Positions 50,736 to 63,887 of a stretch of 64,000 bases of DNA are shown piece after piece. Both the position numbers and the translations under genes were made by a program. Each line of letters opens with the position of its first letter. Position 1 is the first letter of the stretch. Source of the DNA: Symbiodinium kawagutii (Eukaryota; Sar; Dinophyceae; Suessiales; Symbiodiniaceae); assembly GCA_009767595.1 (NCBI GenBank), contig VSDK01001190.1, positions 172,108 to 236,107 on the forward strand, read 5' to 3'. The notes under the pieces are model-generated. The model was given only the letters and a program-made list of their open reading frames with translations. It made no database searches and was not told the origin of the DNA.

Positions 50736-51589
50736 TCTGTTGAGGTTTCCGTGGTTGGGAATTTGTGACCTGTTGTAGGTGGGAATCGTGGGCTGCTCAG
50801 CTAGTGCAACCAGTTGGGTTGGTTGAACAAATATGAATCCAATGGAAATAGAGAAAGTGTTGCTTGCCAACTATGGTAGTTCGACAAAAAAAATTGACGA
50901 ACGTCTGCAACGTGTGACCTCTACCCTGTTGTTGCTGTTTGTTGTTGGCCTTGTTGTAGTGGCTAGGTCATGTACGCAAAACCATGAAGAAAGGGACAGC
51001 TCGAGTAGGGATATTCATCTGGACGGTCCCGAAATATAGAGTACCAACGGGGCAAGAAGTTGCCGACCAGCAAGTGGCAGCGGTCAAGCAATCATTTCAA
51101 AAGCATCATTTTTGTACATGCCTTCCTAGCAACCCATTAACAATGCCCAACCATTAGGATAATCCCTTCCACCCCAGCAACCACTCCATCCGGGCGCCTG
51201 CCCAACTGTATGTTCTCCTATCACTCGATGTCCTTTCTCAGGGTTCTTTGGTATTTGGAAGAAGGGACTGATCATTGTCAAGCATCGTGGATGATTCCTA
51301 ATCATAAAAAATGGAACATGATCATTGTTGGGATCAAATTTTATGATTGACAATGATGATAGCTATCAATCAGCAATTATTAATCATCATTGCAACCTAA
51401 TCCTGTTGTTTTGAACCCTCTGATGAACCAGCTTGTCAAACATCATCAACCATCATTAATCATCAGTCTCTAGCATTCGGATTGAGCAGCGTGTTGATCA
51501 TTGCCAACCATCATGAATCATCATGGACCATTGAGCATCATTGAGCATCACCATGTTAATCAACCACGGCCAGCTTGACCATAGACCCT

Positions 51590-51655
51590 CCGCCCAGGCA
51601 CCAAAGAGGGGCAAAAACAGCTCTGCTTGAGCAAGGTGCCTGCGGGGTGGGGAAT
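51590..51655 (-). repeat. 36-bp family block
   Basis: After CCCCGCAG the minus frame reads HLAQAELFLPLFGAWAEG. Confidence 0.55.
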
Positions 51656-51659
51656 GTTT

Positions 51660-52860
51660 TCACTGGGAGACTCATTCGAAGGGTCCTGCGATAAGAACTG
51701 TGGTTACCAATGATGATTCATGCTGGTTGATAGTGGTTCATGATGGCTTTCACGCCATGGTTTATATAGTTAAGAGTGCTTCGTTGATTGTGACGACCAA
51801 CGGTTTAGAATGCTTGTTTCATAGTGGATCATAGTCATACATCATGATCGGTGGATGATAGTTAGTAATGATTTGTGGTAGCAAATGACGATTCGAATTC
51901 CCGGGTGGATGATGCTTACAGATGGCCCATGATGATTGATAGAATCATGGTGTACAATGGTTCAGGATATTCAAGGCTACTTGAAATGCTAGCAAAGGTA
52001 CTTAGTGATCACTAGTATGTGGTCAAAGTAATGATTAACGTTTCACGATGACGATCATTGTCAGTCATGAACATGATGACAAATTTATCGCAATAAACAT
52101 GCTCAAAGATCACTACTCACCGTTGAATAGGCCAATTGGCCATCCTGGCCTACTACAGCGGTTGATTCATGGAATCAAAACTAATGGCGTCAGTTCATGG
52201 AAGGTAGTGAGCTCGATTCCCAATCAGTTGGATTGTGCATCTCATATTAACAAGAAACCAACCAACTGCTTTTTTGTGGTTCAAGTACGACAATAGGAAA
52301 TGCATAGTCATGTACTGTAGACTTAACCAACGGTTCAGTGGTCGTTTCAAGATCCAGAACGTCTGGAATTTCACGGAACGTGTCAGTGAGTCAGCCGACA
52401 TACGGGAATTTCGAACTGATGAGGGCAAGTTTAAACCATTTGGATGGTCGTTACCCATCGGAGCCAGCAAGAATACGCATATATCCTATGAACAATGGAC
52501 CAGAAATGATGACAATGACAATGACCCTGATGATTGCCACAAGGATCATGATGACTAGGACAGAAAAGCAAAGAAACACCTTGGCAATGCAAGACGTCAG
52601 CACAGAATGCTAGTGGTTCCTGGGTACCAGGTGGATCCTAGCTTCATTTTCCCACATCTTTACAGGCCTTGGTACCCTGCAGTGCAGACTGGCATCGTAA
52701 ACAAGAACAAGATAAACCACTTTGTTGGAAGATCATCAACTTAGGATATCCTATCACCACCAATTTCGAACATCTTTGGTATCACCAATTTAGCATATCA
52801 TCCTTGGTATTGGCCAAGGAACCTACTACGAGTACCATATGACAACTATAGGATTCCTGG
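51660..52860. other. TGATGGT arm, then unassigned
   Basis: 51700-51960 has GGTTGATAGTGGTTC words. The rest shows no gene. Confidence 0.5.
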
Positions 52861-52874
52861 AACTAGTATCTCTA

Positions 52875-53130
52875 CAGAACAGCTGCAGTTTCCCGCCTCG
52901 AGGACATGGAAGAACCAGGGAGCTGGGAACCCAGAACGGATACCTTGGAGGTGCACTGCAAGCAGGTCACCAACCACATGGGATGGCTTCGCTTTGAATT
53001 CTGATGATGCAACGCTGTGAACGGTTTCGTATCATGCCCACCTACGCCATGGCTGTGTCGCAGCAGCTGCGGACGAGTCTCCAAAGCACCCAACCGAGCA
53101 AAGCTTCGAACAGACCTCGCTGCCGTGAAG
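52875..53130 (-). repeat. 36-bp family blocks (two)
   Basis: The minus frame reads SVRSFARLGALETRPQLL (about 53040-53130) and, after a gap, CTSKVSVLGSQLPGSSMSS (about 52890-52960). Confidence 0.55.
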
Positions 53131-53529
53131 TGCTGTCCATGTTGAAGGAGAATCGTCCCACGGTACGTTAGCGCATCCCATAAATGCCCTGAGTCAATGA
53201 CGTTAATCTTTGTCTACTCATACTAACAAGCATCACTTTCATCAAGCAATAGAGTCCACTATAATCCAGTATCAACCATCATTACCAACGATCAATCGCT
53301 AACATCCACTTCTTATTCATCGCCATTCATTACTCTTTTTCAGGGGAGATCAATATCCTACCATAGCTGGAGATCTGCCATTAGGGCGTCTACGAAGAGC
53401 TGGATCTCCCACCATTGCTTTGCCTCCAAGAGTTAACCATCAGCTAAGCCATATTCACCAGCTGATTTACTATTACCTAGCACCAGTTAACCATTATTGA
53501 CAAACACTTACCGACTATATCTCAACTAT

Positions 53530-53720
53530 TGGCACCTGGAATGCCATGTGGCCAGTGACATTGGTTACCCAGTCCAGAGATGTCCAGAGCCCCAGTGTCA
53601 CCTGCAGCGACCAGGACTGGAGGCCCTCCCTCGTTGCACTGCCGAGTGACATGGATGCACCCGGCGTGGAGACATCCGGCACCGGCAGCGAGAAGACGGA
53701 ACCCGAACGACACAATCCAA
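53530..53720 (-). repeat. 36-bp family block
   Basis: The minus frame reads SGSVFSLPVPDVSTPGASMS then LQVTLGLWTSLDWV. Confidence 0.6.
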
Positions 53721-54099
53721 AGGGAAAGACCTGGGCAGTAAAATCGGGCAGATCAATGTCCCAAGAAACCTGAAGTCAACCTATCAGTGGTACAGCTCGT
53801 TAATGATAGATGTAAGCAGCTTGAAGATCCTGGAAGTGGAAGAACCACCTCTTGACACCCGAAACCAGCATATCTCTGTGCTGTTGAGGAGGGCCTCAGG
53901 GTTGTACATCTATGGTGAGCAGCACTGGGAGCCTCATGGTGTGGAACATGTTGTTGCAAGATGCCGCGATGGCTAAGGTTGACATGATCTCAGCAAAATC
54001 GTCAACTGTTCGCATCAGGGATATTGAAGAACCCACAAGTTGGATCAAATTGGATCAATTTTGGGTTGGGGAGTGAAGGAACGGTGGATCCGGTCTCCC

Positions 54100-54265
54100 A
54101 ACTCACCCACACCCTTTCGCAGAACCCGTCGAACTCCAATTTTCATCAGACCCTGACGCCAAGATACCGCTGCATCCGATCTGCAAGGTGCTCTCGCTGG
54201 CGAAAAGAGATCCGGTTGGACCATGTCCAGTGCTGGCAAGAAGAAACCTGCGAATTGATGCAGCT
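54100..54265 (-). repeat. 36-bp family block
   Basis: The minus frame reads GFFLPALDMVQPDLFSPARA then CRSDAAVSW. Confidence 0.6.
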
Positions 54266-54694
54266 CAGATACCAGTTGGTCAAGATTCGTCAATTTACAA
54301 GCTGGCTCCATCATTTGCCTGCTAGCAACTGACCTAAGTAAACAATCTCTACAAGTTATCATTGTCTGTTTGGAGCAGCAAGCCGCTGGCGATGGTGAAA
54401 CCGGCATTGGTATGCTGGGGGTAGTTGGCTACGGGAATGTCACAACAACCATATCCAAGAGAGACTGTATCCGTGATGGAAAGGCTCTGCCATGGATATG
54501 CATGCATACATCGTGGTTTGTCAAAATAGCAGTACCCCTGAATCATCCTCTACATGAATCATTCTCCGTAGTAAACCAACCATCTGTTTGGGGTCTCAAT
54601 TTTAAGGGCCCCCCGACATATCTAATCATACCGCAGGTATACATGAACCTATCTCGCGAATCATCACAGTGCAATAGTGGATGCCCAATCAAAG

Positions 54695-54820
54695 CATCAG
54701 CATGATCACCAGCAGCAAGACTTGCTTGAAAGTTTCTGACCGTTTTCAGAAGCGAGCAACCGACATGCGATGAGCAGGTTCCACTGGGTTCGACTGTTGG
54801 AAAGTCATTTTCCCATGGCA
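54695..54820 (-). repeat. 36-bp family block (degenerate)
   Basis: The minus frame reads EPSGTCSSHVGCSLLKTV. Confidence 0.45.
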
Positions 54821-54959
54821 AGTTGACTCTTTGGCTCTTGAGTTCATATTCCCACGGCAAGTTTTAGAGAACATCCCGAGTCATCGGGACAGAACTCCTA
54901 TGAACCACCAGTGCCTCGGCCAACATCAAGCAGCATCAGCCAACCACCTACCCTGCTGC

Positions 54960-55225
54960 CCAGAAACCCAAGATCATTCTGTCCGTCACCAGCATGGCCA
55001 GTTCCAACCTACACATCTGCCGGACGAACATCAGCGATTCCGACTGCACGAGATCCAGCACCAGCAGCGGTGGATCCGGGCGAAGGAGGCTGCGCGGGGA
55101 CGGAGAAAGATCCAACTGCACCGAGTCCAAAGCAGATGGCGACAGATCCACACGACAGGCTGCAACCTGACTTGGGGGTGGGGGAAACGAGATTGCGGTG
55201 TGCAGCACCAAGGATTGGAGGAAAC
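54960..55225 (-). CDS. Open array of the 12-residue repeat with splice-like ends
   Basis: CAAGTCAG/GTTGCA ... ATGCTG/GTGACG, both phase 0. The minus frame reads CRVDLSPSALDSVQLDLSPS, then LLRPDPPLLVLDLVQSES. It is the clearest exon-like member: clean register, matching phases and no stop. Confidence 0.55.
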
Positions 55226-55479
55226 GCGAAGCTTCAATGCTTGTTCTTGACAACCGGGTGTGATGATAGAACAGCCCTGATCATATGGTAGCTATTCAGA
55301 AAGAGCTTCCGATCTTATGACTCTCATCATATCAGTAGCAACAGTACCCAGCTGTTGGACAATCTTATAAAGCTACGTAGCCATTTCTATTTCGATCAAA
55401 TACTATAACTTATCTGATACCTATCAGCTGAAATAATCAACCAACCTATCAACTAGTCTGATTCCAACCAGCATCAAGC

Positions 55480-56405
55480 AGCACCAACTGCCATGCCGCC
55501 CAGCCACTGCGAACAGCAGGGAGCCCAAATGCACCCAGCTCTTGGGAAACGATGAAGGCTCCGACGTGGCCAAGGCCGAGGCAGGCGACGGAGACTCCAA
55601 ACATCCAAGGCTTCGCAAGGGCAGGGGCGAGGCCAGGTGCGCTTCAGCCAACAGTGACAGGGAGAAATCTGATGCGAAACGGCCGCAACAAAACAGGAAG
55701 AAATCCGAACGGCAGAGGGTTTGAGGTAACATTGGAAAGTCCACAGCCACGAGATCGGAAGCAAATATGGAGAGATCCAGGTGACCAGAAGATCTGGGAA
55801 ATAGGGTGAAGTCTAAGGTGGTGCTATCCAAGATGGGCAACAAGAAATCCAGGCGGCTGCAGCTGAACAAAAGCACCAGAAAGCCCAGGTACAAGACACT
55901 TCGGGTGGACAACAGAGGTTCGAAGCTGCTGAGGTCAAAGATGGAGAGCTTCAAGTCAAGTTGGCAAAGACTTTTCGAAGACGTGGGAACTTCCAAGGTT
56001 GTGGCACCCGAAACTGCCAACGGCACATCTATCTGCACGACACCAGAGGTCAGTGAGCTTGGTTCTGTTCACAGAGAATTCCGTGACGATATCAGCGACC
56101 CAATTGAAGCAGTGTTGAATGCAGACAGGATGACACCCAAACAGCTAGAGCCTTGGGGTGAAACCAACGGATCCATGTGTGCAACATCCATGGCAAAGGG
56201 CGCAGGGTCTGGTGTTGCGGATCCAGAGGTGGATGGCAAGAAACCTGGCTTTGCCAAGCTCCTCAACAGCATGCTGGGGTCAACTTGGGTATGGTCCGGA
56301 ACCAGCAAACCAAAGTCCAAGCGCAAGAAACCACGAGCAAATGCTGAGAAATCCAGCTGAGCCAGGTCCGAGACCAGCGAAAAAGAACTCCTCAGCGTCA
56401 TCCAA
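55480..56405 (-). CDS. Long array of the 12-residue repeat with one in-frame stop
   Basis: Two frames in the same register (55424-56038 and 56069-56401), separated by a TGA at 56069-56071. Examples are SRLDFLLPILDSTTLDFTLF and CQLDLKLSIFDLSSFEPLL. The stop falls at position 2 of a unit, where Q, H or R is normal. Confidence 0.5.
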
Positions 56406-56539
56406 ACAGCCCTGATGTGCTCAAAATGCTGGACTAGTTCTGGTCACTGGGGATGTCAGTCATCAACAGTGATGGTTCAAATATACAATCATGAGGGATC
56501 AAGCTGTATTTTTGATGATGTTTGGTGATTCGGAAAAGC

Positions 56540-57165
56540 TATGCCCCCAACTGAGGTGAGGTCAGGTCCATGTGAGATCTCCCAGCAACCTATAGAGTGG
56601 TACAAGCGGAAATTGTAACAACATCTATATTTGAATGGTAGGAGTGGTTCGTTCTGGATCTCACACTGCCCCAGTTGTAGCCATGATATCCGTATCCGTA
56701 CCCTTCGATGCTTGACTCCTGGAAAGCCACAGGCAGATCCAACATGAACTGCTCAGGGGTTACACCGCATTGCGGAGATGCGACTAGGGCATGGTTCATT
56801 GATGAAAAACCACACTTTTGTAGAGAGAAACTCTCATTTTCAATATCCAGAAAGTTTTGATCAACCCAAAAACTATCATTTTCGTGAAACAACAAAAACA
56901 CATCTAGAAAGTGTTGATTGATTCTGGCATCGTTTCTCATCCCCATCAGTACGCATGGTTTTGAACCTGTTTACCCCAGCCATTTCCAAGGCGGCATCGA
57001 AGTGGTAAAAAACAGCAGGTTGGTAATACGACATCGCTCCCAGCTGGATGAAGCACAACTCCTCCAGTATTTCTCAATGCCAATCCGTGGCTCAACAAGT
57101 TTACCTTCAGTGGCATTCTTCAAAAGCAGACCCAGCAAACTCATCAAAGCCTCCTGAGTCAACTT
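56540..57165. other. Unassigned segment with exon-like pieces
   Basis: On the minus strand ACTCAG ... ACTGAAG/GTAAAC (about 57105-57155) encloses EALMSLLGLLLKNATEG. Near 56990-57060 another frame reads LCFIQLGAMSYYQPAVF. They may be worn 36-bp units or exons of an unknown gene. Confidence 0.3.
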
Positions 57166-57254
57166 GAGTTTCCATCAACTTACCCAACCACTGCAAGCAC
57201 TTGGCAGGTGAACTTACCCATCCACCCACTGTTTAGCAGGTGAACCCAACCACC

Positions 57255-57480
57255 TGTTCCATTGACCCCCCAGGAGTCAGTCCCCGCCCTTGGCCCAGCT
57301 TCATCCTGGCAGCTGCCAGCAGCAGCGACGGCTCCAAGCGCAGTGGGCTCCGCAACGACGTGGCCGGGCCCAGCTGCACCGCGGCCGAGGCCGACGGCGA
57401 CGGCTCCGAGCGACTGAGGCTCCGAGTCGACGTCGAAGAAGCGAAGTTGGCGATGCTTTGAACGGACAACACGTGGAGGC
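57255..57480 (-). repeat. 36-bp family block
   Basis: The minus frame reads TSTRSLSRSEPSPSASAAVQ then LGPATSLRSPLRLEPSLLL. GC-rich. Confidence 0.75.
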
Positions 57481-57489
57481 CTCGAGCAA

Positions 57490-59050
57490 ACACACAAGGA
57501 GGGTTACAAGTTCCATAGGGAGCAGGTGATACAACACTAGGACCCATGGGATTTATTCAGAGCCAATGGTGATCAATAGTGACTATCGTGGATTCAATAG
57601 GTGGATCTAATAGGATCAACCAATGGATTTATTAACTGGTGGATTTAACAGGTGGAAATATGTGGAAACCAATGGTGGTTGGGGATTTAACAGGAAACAA
57701 ACAACAAACGGAGGGTTACAAGTCCCATAGGGAGTAGGCGATGCAGCTAACACAACTCCGATGGAAGTGAGGAGGTGATGCAACTGGAATGGTTGGAGGG
57801 AGGTGAGAAACAACCGATGGATGTTAGTTCCAGAGGATCTAGTAGGTGATGGTGGTAACCAATGGTTGTAACAGGTGGCTGGCGAATTGGTCGTGAATTG
57901 GTTGGTTGAGGATGCTTCATTCATGATGAATGCCTCTTCCAGTGCTGGGTACTGGTTTGGTCAATGGCAAATTAATGGCCCCGGATGGCTATGGGTCATA
58001 ACTAACAACTCAAGATGGGCGGTAGTTCCCATCCCAATATTTCCACCAGTTTGTATTTACTGGTGTATCCACAGCCATAGTGGTGCCCTCCTGGTCCATC
58101 ATTTAAGAACGAATGTTGGCAGTGCTGCTTACTAGTTCATGTTGAACTTTACTATGGTCAAACATGTACTGCCAGTCATTGACTCTTCAGCAGTGGTAGG
58201 ATAACGTAAACATCAAAAATTCGAATCAGGGCTCAAAAAAGTGAATCACCACCAAAACACCGTCATTACTCAGTTGCTTTTGGATATTTGTCGATGATTA
58301 ACAATCACAAAGAAACAGTTTGCTACAAAAAATCATGAACACCACAATGACTGTCACTATTACTGTTTTCATTCCTACCATTCAAGTATGATCATTACCT
58401 ATCATTGCTAACTTGATTCATTACAACTATTCGAACATTGTTGGTGAATTCGTAAAAAAATTAAATCATATACTTATCACTATCATCGCATATTTTATTG
58501 CTGGTCAAAGAAATCACACTGTCCCGAACTCATCTCCCCATGGGCCCTGATGTCTCGCCTTCGAAGTTGGTCGAGCTGAAGGCCAACAAGTACGCACCAA
58601 TGAGGCACCTGGGTGCGACCGAGGTCCCAAGTCGTGTCCCCCCAGCGGTAGGAGCTTATTCCTGAGTGGTGTTTAATACTAGGCCTGGACAGGGTGGTTT
58701 TTCAACGGCTCATTACAGTGAATATGGGCTAAATTAGGCTAATAATAGAGGATACTCACCAGCAATAGTGGTTGAACAACTGCTAGTCATGGGTTTGTTC
58801 ATCAATGCCAGTACCTGCCAACCATCACTGATGACCTTCATCTTCATCAACAATCACCCTCCGATCATCAACCATCATCAATCACCAATAACCATCACTA
58901 AGATTCATGAAACATCACTGACCATCAACTCCTAACATCTCAGAGTGTGATCGCGTCTGAACTCATTTTACAATCATAAACAATCATTAATTAACTATCC
59001 TGAACCATCATCAACTCCCAACCATCTCATCCCACCTTCCCACGGGCATC
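57490..59050. other. TGATGGT arm then ACCATCA arm
   Basis: 57590-57880 has GGTGATGGTGGTAACC words and 58790-59030 has CATCATCAATCACC words. 58500-58660 is a GC-richer island without a clear frame. Confidence 0.6.
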
Positions 59051-59052
59051 CC

Positions 59053-59275
59053 ATGGCACCCAGATCTACCGCCCAGGCGCCCAGCTCTCAACGACGGCGA
59101 CGGGCCCAGGGTCACGCTGTCAGACACCGGCGGCGACGCGCCCGAGCGACCGCGGTGCAGCAGCGGCGGCGACGAACCAACGCGCAGCAGGCCGCGGGGC
59201 GACGGCGGGGGGGCGCAACGGGGCAAGGCCGAAACGGGGAGAGGAGGGTCCTGGGAGGTGGAGCGCAAGTGGCAG
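59053..59275 (-). repeat. 36-bp family block with splice-like ends
   Basis: CTCCCAG/GACCC ... TGGGCG/GTAGATC. The minus frame reads RSGASPPVSDSVTLGPSPSL and LLRVGSSPPLL. Confidence 0.7.
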
Positions 59276-59289
59276 GATCAACTGGTTAG

Positions 59290-60525
59290 TAATGGAGATT
59301 ACTGATGCTTATTAATTGTTAATTAAAGTGATGAATAATTTAGAATGGTTGATTGAAGGATGGTTAATAGTGATGGTTAATTAGAAACAGCAAATATGAT
59401 GGTCAATGATGGATAGATTGGCTAGTCTTGGTTAACCATGTTGATGTACAATAATTGATCATCGTGACTAGATGTAGCAAATGTGATAGTTAACACTTGT
59501 TAGACAATACCTAGTTGGTCATATTGGTCATTAATTGTGGTGTTAACCAACCTTGGTTCTACAATCGTTCATCAAATAATGTGATGATGAAGGGATGGAT
59601 CCTGAGAGTGCTTATATGGCTTTGGGTCACTACCCATATCTGCCATACGATGGCTGTGTAATGCTTAGATAATCGTTTCTCTCTGGGTACGTACGGGTCA
59701 TATCGAACATCAAAGGTCAATCACTGATGGCAAATGGTTTGTGGTTGGTCATGGGGGATAATAGCCGGCAAGAATAGGGAGTGACCATGGTTAATGTTTG
59801 GCAATTAGCTGACAAGAATATGGAGGGACTAATGATACGGGTATGGGTCATTACAAGTACTCCCAAAGCATTGAATGGTTGAACATCCCAAGCTGTAATG
59901 GCTGCATGATGGTTGCATGACCGCAATGATCCACGTCGTAGAATGATGCTTGTTTATGTTGATAGTACGGGGAACAATGATGATCCACAGTAGGTTGATA
60001 AAGGTTGAGTCATCATGATTTATAATGGTTCACAACGATCATTGATGGTTGTTTAAGCTGTCATTAGCCATGCTTAGTTAATCATGGTGATGTCTCCATT
60101 ACAAGCTGCTTGCGAACCATTTACTGAGCATTATGAATCATATTACCAATGATTTACCAGCTATCATTAATTGATCATCATTCGCCATCATCAATCATGG
60201 TCATTCGACCAATTATTAGCTACTCTTTGTCAACCATGATCCTTACATATTAACCATGATTATGAGCCATAGTCTCAATTATCAGGCCTTCTTCCTTGTA
60301 GCCAGTAGCTGTTTATTAGCCTTTATTAGCTGTTTCTTGACCCAGATTACGAACCATATTCTCAAACATTTATCAACCATTATAGCTGTTTATTGGCTAT
60401 CATTAGCTTTTATTGGCTGTTTATTGACCCAGATTAAGAACCATATCAACCACTATTAGCCCATTCAACCAATATTTATCAACTATTATAGCCTATAGCT
60501 GTTTAAGAACCATATCGACCACTGT
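59290..60525. other. TGATGGT arm switching to ACCATCA arm
   Basis: GATGGTTAATAGTGATGG words run to about 60060. After that TTAACCATGATT and CATCATTCGCCATCATC words run to the next block. This is the sharpest strand switch in the window. Confidence 0.75.
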
Positions 60526-62438
60526 TAGCCCACCATCTCCTGTTGTCTCCAAGTCTCCAATTGCACAAAGCTCCGCACAGATGTGGACACCTCCATCTGT
60601 GCCGCACCAAAAATCGATGGTGCGAGACCCACACGTAGTAAGCCCAGCACCAAGGGGGACAGGTCCAACTGCGCGGCGTTGCGTGGTGGCAACGGTGGCT
60701 CCAAAGTGGCAACGTCGGCAGCAGGTGAAGGTGGCTCTGGATGTCCAAAGCTATGCGAAGATGCTGAGAAGTCGAGATGTGCCATGTCCAACGCGGGCAG
60801 AAACAGATCCAGTTGAAGAAGTCCAAGGAGTAACATGGGAAGATCCGAACAGGAGGCACTGTGCAAGAATGAAGGAGAACCTAACAAGACGCAACTAAAA
60901 GCTGACATCAGCAAGTCCAGATGGCTGAGAGATTGCAAGGAAGCGGGGGATTCCAATGATGCGAAGTCCAAAATCAACGGATTCGATTCCACTTTGGAAG
61001 CAGCGCAAGGTGTCGAAGTTGCACCCAGCTGGCAGAGCTTTCGCAGCAATGAGGCAGAGTCCATCTGGACAGCGTCGGAGACCAATGGCATGGCGTCTAA
61101 ACGCGTAGGTGACCGTGTGAACAATGGAGATCCCGGGCAGGTCCTGTCCACCACAGGGAGGGAGTGAAGAGACCCGGAACGGGCGAAGCCGAAGGCTATG
61201 GCAGGGGAGTCCAGCTATGAAGGTGACCTTAGAAATGGCGACAGGTCCAGATTTTGAAGGTCAAGTGCTGGAAGACTTGGCTCTAAGTGACTGAAGGATT
61301 GAAGGGAAATGGACGGATCTAAGTGTACGCAGCTCACGACTGAAAGTGGAAGATCTGGATTCACCTTTCCAAGCACCAGAAGGGTTGGATCTGAGTGGCT
61401 GAAGCTTTTGATCAAAATGAGAGTTTCCAACTTGGCCATGTCTAACAGCAGCAGCTGTAGCCCTGACTGAGCAAATCCGTGCAGCAAAGGCAACACATCC
61501 AGAGTGGCACGGCCTGAAACCGGCAGGGAGAATTCCACCGTGGTCAGTCCCAGGATGACTGATGATGTGTCCAGCTGCATGGCTGCTCTCATGGGTGGTG
61601 GCAAGTCTAATGATACACAATCAGAGACCAATAGGAACACTTCCGAACAGCCAAAGCCACGCAGAAGCATCGAAAAGTCTGGAGTTGCAAAATCCAGCAC
61701 CAACATTGGTACTTCAAGTTGCACAGCACTACACAAGATCAAAACAACTTCCAATCAACTGCAAGTCCTCGAAAACAGTGAAAAATCTGAGGAAGTGAGA
61801 TCAAATGCCAAGAGTGGAAGCTCCAGTCATGCCATGCTTTTCAGAAGAGTAGAGAAGTCCGAGGAAGTTGCAGCAAATGCCAATGGCAACACAGCCAAGC
61901 ATGACACACCTAACACCAACAGTAGCAGTTCAGTGCACGCCATGCTCTGTGGCAACAGGGAGGAATCACATTGGACAAAGGACAGGACGCTCAAACCGCC
62001 AGCCAACCGAGCACATCCCCGAAGCAACAACAACAGCTCAGAATGGGTCGCAGCCAGCACCAAGAGCAGAAAATCCACATGAAGTTCAGCCAAAATCATC
62101 AACAAAAAATCCAACTGAACCGAAGTTCTCAGCAGCAGCGATGGCTCCGAAGTGGCGAAGTCCCAAACCGATGGCGCCGCGTCCAACCGCAGGCGACCCT
62201 TCAACGACGCGGAGCTCCCCGAGGTCCCCGGGTCCAACGGTAACAGCGGCAGCTCAAGGTGGGCGGCTCCATGGGGCGACAGGGCACTGCCCAGGCGCGA
62301 GACGTGACGCGACGGTGGGGGGGAACCAGGGCTGACCGGGGACAGCACCGAAACGACGAGGTCCAAGTGGAAGAGACCTGGAAGGCTGTGGGGATGTCTG
62401 GTGGAGGGTGAGACCGTGAACGTATCAACAATTATCAA
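60525..62438 (-). CDS. Largest array of the 12-residue repeat, three in-frame stops
   Basis: About 53 units in one continuous minus-strand frame over 1.9 kb, for example CQLGATSTPCAASKVESNPL, SKVESNPLILDFASLESPAS and QLDTSSVILGLTTVEFSLPV. Stops are at 61215-61217 (TAG), 61755-61757 (TGA) and 61827-61829 (TGA), all at position 2 of a unit. A CTTCCAG acceptor-like site lies near 62400. It is either a decaying coding array or one read with introns or stop readthrough. Confidence 0.5.
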
Positions 62439-62764
62439 CCAGCATTAGCAATTATTATCCACTATTAGACATGATTAACTACTATTTGTAAGCATGAGCA
62501 GCTAAGTTGGCAGTTGAACAATTGAGGATTTAATCCCACAAACACTGCAAAAGTCAGGCAGTTTGTGATCTAGATACTATCTCTAGGGTCAAATCATTAA
62601 AAACATACAAACTCCCAAACTCATTTAAATCACTTCTTTTATGGGTGGCCCAGCAACTGAAACAACCATCAAGCGACCAGTCCATCTATGATTCCCTCAG
62701 CTTTCTTCGTTTCAATCATCGTCATGTTCGCTTCAACACTAGCAATCTCAAACAGCAAACAACA

Positions 62765-62890
62765 GACCCTGCTCCAGGGCCACCTTGCAAAGGCATTGAA
62801 AGCTCCAAGGTAGCAGCATCCAGAACCAGCAGCGGTGAATCCAAAGTTGCCTTTCCAGGAAGTGACCTGAGAGCCATGGTACAGGAATGG
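62765..62890 (-). repeat. 36-bp family block
   Basis: The minus frame reads ATLDSPLLVLDAATLELSMP, in perfect register. Confidence 0.7.
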
Positions 62891-62899
62891 TTAACAATG

Positions 62900-63880
62900 C
62901 TCAGTGGCTTCATAACCATGCTTGATGAGTAACAATGGGTCAATGGCCATTGTCAATAAGAATGATCAATGCCAGTCACAAACAAGGGCGAATCAAAGCT
63001 CATGAATAGCCGCACTTGGTTTGGTTGATAGTTGAGCTTGAGATATTTGAGCTGCCAGCAACTCTCCGGTCTCCGTATTGCGGGGTGTATTCGATGAAGG
63101 CAATGTCTGCAATTCCTAAATTTGATAACACAATACTTTGGCTTTAAAAGAGAGGACGCTACAGGGACTTGGACGTCCTCACCTTTGAATTTCAGAAGTC
63201 TAATTTCATTAGATCCTCGTGCTCTAAAATTGACCACTTGACTTCCTACAAAGATGCAGCATCTAGAAATCGCAAGAACAACTGCTGTTTGGATCAACAG
63301 CTGCTCTTTGGATCTCTTATGATGTAACAGGAACGACACCAATAGCCCCGCCAAGAACAGCAATAAATGCAACAAACCGTGAGTGAAAACCATCATTAAC
63401 CATGAGTCAAAACCATCATTGACCACTATCAGCCATGATTCACCAATATTAATCAGACTTAATCTTAACAAAAAAATCACCCAACCATCCACCCACTAGG
63501 CATCGTCCACCCATCATCCCATCCCCACCTGGATGTGCAGCTCAAGTCAAAAGCATGGTCATACACCCTACAAGGTAGCTGAACTAACCCCTAGAAGCCG
63601 GGGTGAATGTTGTGCCTGCTTACCTTCGCCGTTGGGGATACGCATAGTTATTCCTACCATAAATGGCAAATTATCTCCAGCATAAATGGTCCCTTCTAAC
63701 TCTACCTCACTAACCCACTTGTGAACTACCCTAAACCAAACCACTCTGCACTACCACTAGGGCCCTCACCTAACCCAACCATCCCTGTGTACCACATCCA
63801 CCACCAGCTTAGTTACACCCTCTAAGGTAGCTGAAGTCAACCCCCTAGAAACCATCAGCACCGTCCCCCAGCATGGTATG
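62900..63880. other. No gene recognised
   Basis: A 179-codon minus frame (62953-63492) has a hydrophobic stretch but no known family and runs through ACCATCA words. 63540-63860 contains CACCCTACAAGGTAGCTGAA twice in similar form (about 63567 and 63816), a small local duplication. Confidence 0.5.
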
Positions 63881-63887
63881 ATCACCC

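Noticed and set aside
61504-62335. Plus-strand frames of 155-192 codons over the big array
   Set aside because: Antisense of the 12-residue repeat. The minus frame is longer and matches the register of all other blocks.
62953-63492. 179-codon minus-strand frame with hydrophobic stretch
   Set aside because: No recognisable domain; it extends through ACCATCA low-complexity words and has no splice or composition support.
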